NCBI GenBank assembly: GCA_905236735.1 | Contig: CAJOOU010000019.1 | Span: forward strand, 1 to 9,622 | Direction: 5' to 3' | Source: an uncultured Eubacterium sp. | GTDB taxonomy: Bacteria; Bacillota; Clostridia; Lachnospirales; Lachnospiraceae | DNA: 9,622 bases | Shown here: piece after piece, positions 1 to 5,609 of the stretch | Layout of the letters: each line of letters opens with the position of its first letter | How positions within the stretch are numbered: position 1 is the first letter of the stretch | Translations under genes and position numbers: made by a program | Notes under the pieces: model-generated | The model's input: the letters and a program-made list of their open reading frames with translations, nothing else | Database searches by the model: none | What the model was told of the DNA's origin: nothing

Positions 1-419
1 AATCCTGATGCAAGAGAGCCCTTGTCAGCAAGTACCTTTACAGAGTAAGACATCATCTGTGGATAGATGAATGCAACTCCGGCACCGCCTAAAACTCCAT
101 AGAAAATATAAAACATCGGGAGTGATGTAGCAAAAGAGCATGCGAAGATACCAACACCGTAAAGTACAGCACCTACAATCATGTTTCCTCTAACGGAAAG
201 TCTTGAAATAATCGGGCTGAGCGGTATAGGTCCGAGGCATGAAATTGCTACCTGAAGTGTATATGTAATAGCTATCGCTGAAGGTGCCCATTCTGCATGC
301 TCTGTCATAATTGCAGACTGCAGGATTGACCATGAATATCCGAAGCCTGCGCAGAAAGTTGCGATAAGGGCTGCTATGAAAATCAGCGTTCTTTTCGACT
401 TAAACTGTTCTACTGTCAT
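1..419 (-). CDS. MFS transporter, oxalate/formate-antiporter-like (N-terminal part only)
   Basis: The gene runs off the left edge; the visible part is an open frame of 139 codons starting at the ATG at 419-417. An AGGAG lies 10 bases upstream. A nearer ATG six bases upstream is in another frame and meets a stop after three codons. Four hydrophobic segments are visible, at about residues 11-33, 46-68, 79-98 and 102-124. The first contains GFGYSWSILQ (25-34), which resembles TM1 of the oxalate/formate antiporter (OFA) group, and the loop after TM4 reads ADKGSLASG, matching the DKRGLATG-like loop of that group. MFS carriers are inner-membrane transporters, and OFA members often exchange carboxylates. 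Lying after etfA, it may import the acid handled by the neighbouring enzymes or export their product. That is inference. The MFS call is firm; the OFA subgroup is from memory, and the rest of the protein is outside the window. Confidence 0.8.
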   Translation of the reverse strand, partial: MTVEQFKSKRTLIFIAALIATFCAGFGYSWSILQSAIMTEHAEWAPSAIAITYTLQVAISCLGPIPLSPIISRLSVRGNMIVGAVLYGVGIFACSFATSLPMFYIFYGVLGGAGVAFIYPQMMSYSVKVLADKGSLASG

Positions 420-466
420 TTTCTCATTTCTCCTAACTTATAGTATTATGGGGGATTTCAAAGTCA

Positions 467-493
467 GGGCACTCGCCAAAAGGGCGAGTGCCC
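467..493 (-). terminator. GC-rich hairpin between etfA and the MFS gene (weak terminator or processing site)
   Basis: A perfect 11-bp inverted repeat, GGGCACTCGCC at 467-477 and its complement at 483-493, surrounds a 5-base loop. It begins 16 bases after the etfA stop. On the transcribed (minus) strand the stem is followed by TGACTTTG, which is only moderately T-rich, so this is not a textbook intrinsic terminator. It could terminate partially, protect the 3' end of the etfA message, or lower expression of the transporter relative to etfBA. No convincing promoter was seen between it and the MFS start. Confidence 0.55.
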
Positions 494-508
494 GAACTTT
501 AATCTTTA

Positions 509-1597
509 TTATTTCTGTAAGTTTTTAAACTCTTCAATGAGCATCGGAACGATCTTGTAAAGATCTCCGCAGATACCGTAATCAGCTACTTCAAAGATAG
601 GTGCGATTGCGTTCTTGTTGATAGCTACAATGATATCTGAACCCTGCATACCTGCAAGATGCTGGATAGCACCTGAGATACCGCAGGCGAAATAGATTTT
701 AGGCTTAACAGTTGTACCTGTCTGTCCTACCTGGTGTGAGTGATCGATCCATCCTGCATCTACTGCTGCACGGGAAGCACCAACTACACCGCCTACTGCA
801 TCAGCGAACTCCTGCATAAGCTTGAATCCGTCTGCATTGCCGAGACCTGCACCACCTGATACGATGATTTCAGCATCTGTAAGAGATACCATCTCAGTTG
901 TAGACTTAACAATCTCCTTAACGATAGTTCTGATGTCTGCTTCCTTAACATTTACTGCAAGGTCGATTACTTCACCCTTCCTGCTCTCATCTCTTACAGC
1001 CTTGTCCATAACACCCGGACGAACTGTAGCCATCTGAGGTCTTGTAGACGGGCAAACGATAGTAGCCATAAGGTTACCGCCAAATGCAGGACGAGTCATC
1101 TTAAGTCCGCCTTCGTGCTGTGCGATTCTTGCTTCCGGTACCTTTGCACTTGTTACAGATGCAAGATACTTAACATAGTTGTCAGAGTTTACATCAAGGT
1201 GTGTACAGTCAGCTGTAAGACCTGTTGTTGTTCTCTTAGCTACACGAGGACCTAAGTCTCTACCAATGTGAGTAGCACCTAAAAGGATGATACTCGGCTT
1301 GTATGTATCAATAGCATCACAGATAACCTGTGTGTATCCGTCTGTTGTATAGTTTTTAAGTAAAGCGTTGTCTGCAACATATACCTTCTGTGCACCGTAG
1401 TACTGAAGTTCTGTAGCAAGGTTGCCTACATTCTCACCAAGAAGAACTGCGCAAAGCTCTTCTCCAAGTTCGTCTGCAAGCTTTTTACCTTCACCAAGTA
1501 ATTCAATAGCAACGCTATTTAATTCTCCCTGTCTCTGCTCAGCAAAGACCCATACGCCCTTCCAAGCGCTTTTTTCTTCTGCTGTTACTCTAGCCAT
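509..1597 (-). CDS. etfA: Electron transfer flavoprotein subunit alpha
   Basis: This is the large subunit of the cytoplasmic EtfAB heterodimer, which carries electrons to or from acyl-CoA dehydrogenase. The 362-residue protein has an N-terminal alpha/beta domain (about 14-200) and a C-terminal FAD-binding domain (about 243-362). The FAD domain shows SGGAGLG (247-253), GASRAAVDAGW (273-283), QVGQTG (289-294), GISGAIQHLAGM (306-317) and INKN (326-329), all hallmarks of EtfA. It is somewhat longer than the roughly 310-330 residues of classical EtfA, mostly at the N-terminus, and has no ferredoxin domain. The ATG is preceded by GGAGG with a 7-base spacer. It lies 71 bases after etfB; a hairpin over the etfB stop and an AT-rich 7-bp stem (1623-1639) occupy the gap. 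Its isoleucines are all ATC or ATT, suggesting high expression. Function is firm; whether this Etf bifurcates is not shown by the sequence alone. Confidence 0.97.
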   Translation of the reverse strand: MARVTAEEKSAWKGVWVFAEQRQGELNSVAIELLGEGKKLADELGEELCAVLLGENVGNLATELQYYGAQKVYVADNALLKNYTTDGYTQVICDAIDTYKPSIILLGATHIGRDLGPRVAKRTTTGLTADCTHLDVNSDNYVKYLASVTSAKVPEARIAQHEGGLKMTRPAFGGNLMATIVCPSTRPQMATVRPGVMDKAVRDESRKGEVIDLAVNVKEADIRTIVKEIVKSTTEMVSLTDAEIIVSGGAGLGNADGFKLMQEFADAVGGVVGASRAAVDAGWIDHSHQVGQTGTTVKPKIYFACGISGAIQHLAGMQGSDIIVAINKNAIAPIFEVADYGICGDLYKIVPMLIEEFKNLQK

Positions 1598-1643
1598 TTT
1601 GAACCTCCATATATAAATTCAATAATATTTCTAATATTAGCTC

Positions 1644-1676
1644 ACATCCATAAATTGCGAAGCAATTTTTAGATGT
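1644..1676 (-). other. Hairpin spanning the etfB stop codon
   Basis: ACATCCATAAATTGC (1644-1658) and GCAATTTTTAGATGT (1662-1676) form a 15-position stem with two mismatches and a 3-base loop. The etfB stop (1671-1669) lies inside one arm. No T-run follows on the minus strand, so it is unlikely to terminate transcription. A role in mRNA stability or in translational coupling to etfA is possible. A second, purely AT stem (7 bp, 1623-1639) lies nearer to etfA. Confidence 0.5.
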
Positions 1677-2466
1677 AGTGCTTCTCCTTGAGCTCTGACA
1701 TAAGTGCATCAACCATCTCTTTGTCCGTTCCTTCAAGCATCTTACCTGCACCCTTCGGAGCCGGAGCAAATGATGTAAATACATTTGTCGGAGAAGCCTT
1801 AAGTCCTGTTTCAGACTCTTCGATTGTTACATCGTCGAATCCCCATACAGTGATTCTCTCCGGCTGAGCATAAGCATCATAAATTCTACCAACATTCATG
1901 TATCTTGGAGTGTTAAGCTCCTTAACACATGTTACCATACAAGGCATCTTAACATCGATTACTTCGTAACCATCCTCAAGCTGTCTCTGTACAGTAACTG
2001 TATCACCGTTAACCTGGATATCCTGAGCATATGTTACCTGTGGGATACCAAGCTTTTCAGCGATCTGCGGACCAACCTGAGCTGTATCACCGTCGATAGC
2101 CTGACGACCGCCGAGGATAAGGTCGAAACCACCCTCAACATTTGCCATACCTGCAGCGATAGCGTTTGATGTAGCCCATGTATCTGAACCACCGAACTTT
2201 CTGTCTGAAAGAAGGATGGCATCATCAGCGCCCATAGCCATACATTCGATGAGCATTTCTTTTGCCTGATCCGGACCCATTGAAATTACTGTTACATGAA
2301 CATTTTCAGGGTCTTTGTCCTTAATCTGAAGAGCAGCCTCAAGTGCGTTTGCATCATCCGGGTTAAGGATTGACTCAACACCCTCACGGTTAATTCTTCC
2401 TGTTTCAGGATCTGTTGTTACATTCTTTGTATTTGGAACCTGTTTTGCACAAACTAATATTTTCAT
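1669..2466 (-). CDS. etfB: Electron transfer flavoprotein subunit beta
   Basis: This is the small Etf subunit and partner of EtfA. It binds AMP in classical Etf and a second FAD in bifurcating Etf. The protein has 265 residues, usual for the family. It opens with MKILVCAKQVPNT and shows the family blocks MGADDAILLSDRKFGGSDT (78-96), LILGGRQAIDGDTAQVGPQ (116-134) and MPCMVTCVKELNTPRYM (174-190). The DGDTAQVGP loop is the nucleotide-binding signature. From memory the protein resembles EtfB of anaerobes such as Acidaminococcus, where Etf with butyryl-CoA dehydrogenase couples NADH oxidation to ferredoxin reduction; this is family inference. The ATG follows AAGGAGG with an 11-base spacer. Only 22 bases separate it from the acyl-CoA dehydrogenase stop, so acd-etfB-etfA is almost certainly one transcript. 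A single ATA isoleucine codon, the third codon, is present. Confidence 0.97.
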   Translation of the reverse strand: MKILVCAKQVPNTKNVTTDPETGRINREGVESILNPDDANALEAALQIKDKDPENVHVTVISMGPDQAKEMLIECMAMGADDAILLSDRKFGGSDTWATSNAIAAGMANVEGGFDLILGGRQAIDGDTAQVGPQIAEKLGIPQVTYAQDIQVNGDTVTVQRQLEDGYEVIDVKMPCMVTCVKELNTPRYMNVGRIYDAYAQPERITVWGFDDVTIEESETGLKASPTNVFTSFAPAPKGAGKMLEGTDKEMVDALMSELKEKHYI

Positions 2467-2488
2467 GTTAAAGTTATCCTCCTTAAAA

Positions 2489-3622
2489 TTAATCAGCTAA
2501 TACATTTCTTGAGATAACTAACTTCTGAATTTCAGATGTTCCTTCGTAAATAGGAAGGATACGAGCATCTCTGTAAATTCTTTCGATAGCGTACTCTTTC
2601 ATGTAACCGTAACCACCATGAATCTGGAGTGACTTGTTGGCAACTTCAACAGCTGTCTCTGAAGCATAGTATTTAGCCATAGCAGCTTCTGTTGTAACCT
2701 TCTGGTGATTGTCAAGCTTATCAGCTGCAGAGTATACAAGCTGTCTGGCAGCCTCAACCTTTGTAGCCATATCAGCAAGTGTAAACTGTGTATTCTGGAA
2801 CTTGGAAATAGCTCTGCCGAACTGTACTCTTTCCTTAGAATACTCTACAGCGCAATCAAGTGCTCCCTTAGCAGCACCAAGTGACTGAGCGGCAACAGTA
2901 ACACGACCTGCATCAAGGATGCTCATGGCGATGTTGAATCCCTTACCAATCTGTCCGAGGATATTTTCCTTTGGAACCCTGACATTCTCTAGGATAATGT
3001 CTGATGTTACAGATGCGTGGATACCCATCTTAGACTCAGGCTTACCTGTTGAGAATCCGTCCCATTTACTCTCTACGATAAATGCTGTGATACCTCTTGT
3101 ACCTGCCTTCATATCTGTCTTTGCAAAGATAACGGCATAGTCACAAAGCGGTGCCATTGTGATGAATGTCTTACGACCGTTAAGGATGTAGTAATCTCCG
3201 TCTTCTTCTGCTGTAGTTGAAACAGAACCCGAATCACATCCTGCGCCCGGCTCAGTAAGACCGAATGAAGCAATAGTTTTACCCTGAGCAAGCGGCTTAA
3301 GGTATTTCTGCTTCTGCTCCTCATTACCGAAGTAAAGATACGGAGCACCTGAAAGTGAGTTACTCATAAGGAATGAACCTGCAGATACATCCTTTGCAGC
3401 GAACTCTTCCATAGCAAGAACAAGTGACTTATAGTCACCACCCATTCCGCCGTACTCTTTAGGAATTGTAATTCCTGTGAAACCATAGCGGGCTACCTTC
3501 TCCCAAAGTTCCTTCGGGTACTCGCCTGTGGCATCAGCATCAATTGCAACCGGCGCAATCTCGTTCTCAGCGAACTCTCTTGCCAGCTTCTTAATCATTT
3601 CATGTTTAGCTTCAAACATCAT
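2489..3622 (-). CDS. Acyl-CoA dehydrogenase (Etf-linked, butyryl-CoA-dehydrogenase-like)
   Basis: This is a cytoplasmic FAD enzyme that interconverts an acyl-CoA and its trans-2-enoyl-CoA, exchanging electrons with EtfAB. The 377-residue protein has the full architecture: N-terminal helical domain (about 5-115), beta domain (about 118-225) with GLTEPGAGCDSGS (121-133), and C-terminal helical domain. The last contains YSKERVQFGRAISKFQ (261-276), QIHGGYGYMKEYAIERIYRD (333-352) and IYEGTSEIQ (358-366). Glu360 in the last motif is the expected catalytic base. Two places differ from remembered butyryl-CoA dehydrogenases: Cys129 in the GAGCD turn, and FITMAPLCD (153-161) where ITNA or ITNG is usual. 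The start is the first of two ATGs, 9 bases after AGGAGG. It lies 45 bases after the nifU-like gene and 22 before etfB. The chain length and structure of the substrate cannot be told; the symbol bcd is withheld because thl, crt and hbd are missing. Confidence 0.93.
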   Translation of the reverse strand: MMFEAKHEMIKKLAREFAENEIAPVAIDADATGEYPKELWEKVARYGFTGITIPKEYGGMGGDYKSLVLAMEEFAAKDVSAGSFLMSNSLSGAPYLYFGNEEQKQKYLKPLAQGKTIASFGLTEPGAGCDSGSVSTTAEEDGDYYILNGRKTFITMAPLCDYAVIFAKTDMKAGTRGITAFIVESKWDGFSTGKPESKMGIHASVTSDIILENVRVPKENILGQIGKGFNIAMSILDAGRVTVAAQSLGAAKGALDCAVEYSKERVQFGRAISKFQNTQFTLADMATKVEAARQLVYSAADKLDNHQKVTTEAAMAKYYASETAVEVANKSLQIHGGYGYMKEYAIERIYRDARILPIYEGTSEIQKLVISRNVLAD

Positions 3623-3657
3623 AATTGATTTCCTCCTGGTTTTATATTTAAAGCAAT

Positions 3658-3675
3658 TTGATTATTACTAATCAA
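3658..3675 (-). other. Hairpin spanning the stop codon of the nifU-like gene
   Basis: TTGATTA (3658-3664) and TAATCAA (3669-3675) are perfect 7-bp complements around a 4-base loop. The TAG stop (3670-3668) sits at the loop and arm boundary. The stem is AT-rich and lacks a following T-run. It resembles the placement of the etfB stop hairpin. It may mark mRNA processing or influence termination and re-initiation at acd. Confidence 0.4.
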
Positions 3676-3982
3676 CCTGGTTATGTGTAAACAGACTCTT
3701 GGCCATTTCCCAAACATCATCGGCCAGGTCATCATCTATTTCCACATGTCTTATTTCACGAACGGAATGTCTTATCTTTGGAATAACGGTTTCCTCAAGG
3801 GTGCCGTCCACCGCATGACAACCCGCGCATTGTCCGCGGAATCTCACGCTAATGGCTCTCTCCTCCGGAAAAACCTCCGAAAGTTCTATCCATCCGCCAT
3901 GTTCTTCAAGAACAGGATTTATTTCCTCATCAATGCATTTTTCAATCTTCGCAGTGAGAGCTTCTAAATCTGTGTCTGTCAT
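3668..3982 (-). CDS. NifU C-terminal-domain (Nfu-type) Fe-S scaffold protein
   Basis: A 104-residue protein matching the Nfu/NifU C-terminal domain. It has a helix at about 8-28, the NPVLEEHGGWIEL strand region (22-34), FRGQCAGC (48-55) with the CxxC pair Cys52 and Cys55, and TLEETVIPKI (61-70). Two such proteins together typically bind a 4Fe-4S cluster through CxxC and hand it to client enzymes. The IscU-like and ferredoxin-like domains of full NifU are absent, and about 20 acidic residues follow the domain. No cysteine desulfurase or other Fe-S assembly gene is in the window. It lies between the CoA-transferase and acyl-CoA dehydrogenase genes, just after a strong terminator whose U-run abuts its Shine-Dalgarno (AAGGTG, 5-base spacer). 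Unlike both neighbours it uses ATA for 5 of 9 isoleucines. Domain call is firm; its client is unknown, and the flanking enzymes are not Fe-S proteins. Confidence 0.88.
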   Translation of the reverse strand: MTDTDLEALTAKIEKCIDEEINPVLEEHGGWIELSEVFPEERAISVRFRGQCAGCHAVDGTLEETVIPKIRHSVREIRHVEIDDDLADDVWEMAKSLFTHNQVD

Positions 3983-3987
3983 AAATT

Positions 3988-3993
3988 CACCTT
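3988..3993 (-). promoter_or_regulatory. Shine-Dalgarno of the nifU-like gene, directly against a terminator U-run
   Basis: AAGGTG is placed 5 bases before the ATG. Its first base touches the seven-T run of the upstream terminator, so there is no room for a promoter between terminator and gene. Expression must come from read-through or from a promoter inside the terminator or the end of ctfB. Confidence 0.6.
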
Positions 3994-4044
3994 AAAAAAA
4001 GTGCAGGAATACGAAGACTTTACAAGAAAGTCCTCGTTTCCCGC
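3994..4044 (-). terminator. Intrinsic terminator after the CoA-transferase genes
   Basis: On the minus strand an 18-bp stem with one bulged A and a few G-U pairs is formed by positions 4044-4027 and 4021-4003, around a 5-base loop (4026-4022). After two bases, a run of seven T follows (4000-3994). It starts 7 bases after the ctfB stop. This is the best terminator in the window and probably ends most transcripts from the SDR and CoA-transferase genes. Because the nifU-like gene begins only 11 bases after the T-run, it could also act as an attenuator. Confidence 0.85.
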
Positions 4045-4051
4045 CGCATTA

Positions 4052-4747
4052 TTAATATACAACGTCTGTCTTAAGATCATCTGCTACGATGAACTCTGCA
4101 TCCGTATTGTCTTTGATGTTCTGAAGGTCATATCCCTCGCGGATTTCCTTTAAGTACATCTTTCCATCATGGAACTCGAATACGGCACGCTCTGTAACAA
4201 CATGTGTAACCTGTCCCTTACATGTAAGAGGAAGTGTGCAGCTCTTAAGAAGCTTAGGATCACCCTTCTTTGTGCAGTGTGTTGTCATAACGATAACTTT
4301 TCTTGCCTGGCAAAGATCCATAGCTCCGCCCATTCCGGCAAATTTACCCGGTGTAAACCAGTTAGCAAGGTCACCTTCCTGTGAAACCTCAAATGCACCA
4401 AGTACTGTAGCTGCAAGATGTCCGCCGCGGATGATTGCGTAAGACATTGCATGTGACATTACCATTGCTCCCGGAACCGGAAGGAAAGGAATACCGCCTG
4501 CGTTTACAAATGACTCCAGCTGTGTTCTTTCCGGAATATCCGGATCGTTACGGCTTACCTGCTGGCCTACACCAACACAACCGTTTTCTGTATGTACGAG
4601 TACACCATCTGCTACATTGTCAGCAACGAGAAGCGGTGCGCCGATACCAAGGTTAATTACATCGCCCGGCTCGAAGAATTTAGCAATTCTGCTTGCCATA
4701 GCTTCTTTGTCATTCAGGGTCTGTCCTGATCCATGGCTCATCTCCAT
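4052..4747 (-). CDS. CoA-transferase subunit B (3-oxoacid / acetate type)
   Basis: This is the beta subunit of a two-subunit family I CoA-transferase, which moves CoA between carboxylic acids through a glutamyl-CoA thioester. The 231-residue protein shows NLGIGAP (32-38), the active-site segment VHTENGCVGVG (51-61) with Glu54 as the expected catalytic nucleophile, VPGAMVMSHAMSYAIIRGGH (91-110), FAGMGGAMDL (136-145) and THVVTERAVFEF (181-192). Length is normal for AtoA/CtfB-type subunits. Its ATG comes one base after the stop of subunit A, and its AGGAGG lies inside the last codons of that gene, so the two are translationally coupled, as expected for an equimolar complex. A second ATG two codons in is less well spaced. 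A strong terminator follows. It contains no ATA codon. Acid substrates (acetate, butyrate, acetoacetate or another) cannot be assigned from sequence. Confidence 0.94.
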   Translation of the reverse strand: MEMSHGSGQTLNDKEAMASRIAKFFEPGDVINLGIGAPLLVADNVADGVLVHTENGCVGVGQQVSRNDPDIPERTQLESFVNAGGIPFLPVPGAMVMSHAMSYAIIRGGHLAATVLGAFEVSQEGDLANWFTPGKFAGMGGAMDLCQARKVIVMTTHCTKKGDPKLLKSCTLPLTCKGQVTHVVTERAVFEFHDGKMYLKEIREGYDLQNIKDNTDAEFIVADDLKTDVVY

Positions 4748-4748
4748 A

Positions 4749-5423
4749 TTAGATATACCTCCTCTGCTCGTCTAAAATATAGTTTACGAATACACCCGGT
4801 GTACGAACTGTATCCATAGGAATCTCTTCAATGTCACAGATGTGGTCTGCCTGAACGATTGTGCAATCAGCAGCCATAGCCATTGTAGAGTTGTAGTTGT
4901 CCATATTACCTCTGTATGTAAGGTTACCGTATACATCAGCTCTTCTTGCACGAACAAGTGCGATGTCGGCATGAAGAGGAGTCTCGATAAACCACTCTTT
5001 ACCGTCAACTGTTACAGTCTCTCTTTCCTTTGTGAAATCGCAGCCTGTTCCCATGCCGGCACGAAGAAGAATTCCGCCTGCTCCTACACCGCCACAACGG
5101 ATCTTCTCTACGAGAGTACCCTGTGGTGTAATGTGAAGTTTGAATTTACCTTCTTTAGCGAGCTCACCAAACTCAGGATTGAGTCCTACATGTGAGTGCC
5201 AGCACTCTTTAACAATACCTGCGTGGTAGAAACGACCCTGGCAAAGATCCGGGTCTCCTGCATCATTTGAAATTAAAGTAATATCCTTAACTCCGCTCTC
5301 GATAACAAGCTCGATGAGTTCACGCGGAACACCAGAGCAAGCGAAGCCGCCAACCATAAGAGTCATGCCGTCAAAAAACTTTGACATGATTTCCTCTCTG
5401 GAGGCAAGTTTGTTTTTCATCAT
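4749..5423 (-). CDS. CoA-transferase subunit A (3-oxoacid / acetate type)
   Basis: This is the alpha subunit of the same enzyme, supplying most of the CoA-binding half. The 224-residue protein shows GMTLMVGGFACSGVPRELI (19-37), in the position of the GGF-x-x-x-G-x-P block of AtoD/CtfA, then LISNDAG (50-56), ITPQGTLVEKIRCGGVGAGG (98-117), ADIALVRARRADVYGNLTYR (152-171) and STMAMAADCTIVQ (179-191). The first of two ATGs is chosen because AAGGAG lies 10 bases before it. A leader of 186 bases separates it from the SDR stop; this holds a terminator candidate and several dyads, so ctfAB may have its own promoter. Isoleucine codons are only ATC or ATT. In this setting it most likely activates a transported acid with CoA from acetyl-CoA or another acyl-CoA, which is inference. 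Confidence 0.94.
   Translation of the reverse strand: MMKNKLASREEIMSKFFDGMTLMVGGFACSGVPRELIELVIESGVKDITLISNDAGDPDLCQGRFYHAGIVKECWHSHVGLNPEFGELAKEGKFKLHITPQGTLVEKIRCGGVGAGGILLRAGMGTGCDFTKERETVTVDGKEWFIETPLHADIALVRARRADVYGNLTYRGNMDNYNSTMAMAADCTIVQADHICDIEEIPMDTVRTPGVFVNYILDEQRRYI
4758..4763 (-). promoter_or_regulatory. Ribosome binding site of CoA-transferase subunit B inside subunit A
   Basis: AGGAGG forms the two adjacent Arg codons near the end of subunit A and lies 10 bases before the subunit B ATG. It fixes that start and explains the Arg-Arg-Tyr-Ile end of subunit A. Confidence 0.8.
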
Positions 5424-5513
5424 AATTTTGCGTCTCCTTTTTTATTTATATTTATAACTTTATAAAAAAGTTATTTACTTAGAATCAGTTTTTAGGAGTA
5501 TATCCTATACGGC
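5424..5513 (-). other. Leader upstream of the CoA-transferase genes with small dyads and a weak promoter candidate
   Basis: This AT-rich stretch holds an 8-bp stem (ATAACTTT type, 5454-5474) and two overlapping short dyads, AGGA-GTATA-TCCT (5494-5506) and GTATA-TCC-TATAC (5498-5510), which look operator-like but are short. On the minus strand CTGATT followed after 18 bases by TATAAA is a poor promoter match (3/6 and 5/6). The combination with the terminator candidate just upstream would fit independent transcription of ctfAB, but each element alone is weak. Confidence 0.3.
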
Positions 5514-5561
5514 AAAAAACGGCTGCAGCGACGAAAAGCTTTAAACTCCCCGCCTCCGCAG
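5514..5561 (-). terminator. Candidate intrinsic terminator after the SDR gene
   Basis: On the minus strand CTGCGGAGGCG (5561-5551) can pair with CGTCGCTGCAG (5533-5523) over 11 positions, with one A-G mismatch and two G-U pairs. Three bases later comes a run of six T (5519-5514). The 17-base loop is long and can pair partly within itself. It is the only GC-rich patch in an otherwise AT-rich gap. Partial termination would separate SDR from ctfAB expression. It is weaker than the terminator at 3994-4044. Confidence 0.42.
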
Positions 5562-5609
5562 TCATTTTTAAGTAGATTATAAAATGCTTTATTAAGCTTT
5601 AAATACCTC

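Noticed and set aside
1652..1670. Plus-strand reading of the etfB stop hairpin followed by TTTTT as an intrinsic terminator
   Set aside because: No plus-strand gene exists upstream that it could serve.
3647..3675. Possible promoter for acd-etfBA (TTGATT, 17 bases, TTTAAA on the minus strand)
   Set aside because: Both boxes match only 4/6, and the predicted start would fall about 3 bases before the ribosome site, leaving almost no leader.
3683..3967. Plus-strand open frame of 94 codons antisense to the nifU-like gene
   Set aside because: It lies wholly opposite a gene with clear Nfu motifs, and its translation shows no domain; antisense shadow.
509..4747. Reading the block as the standard butyrate operon
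   Set aside because: Only bcd-etfBA-like genes and a CoA-transferase are here; thiolase, crotonase and 3-hydroxybutyryl-CoA dehydrogenase are absent and the order is different.
4842..5195. Plus-strand open frame of 117 codons antisense to CoA-transferase subunit A
   Set aside because: It lies opposite a well-supported gene, is Ser- and Cys-rich as expected of a shadow, and lacks a ribosome site.
5570..5585. Perfect TATAAT on the minus strand just after the SDR stop
   Set aside because: No -35-like sequence at 16-18 bases and no extended -10; likely chance in an AT-rich gap, and it lies upstream of the terminator candidate.
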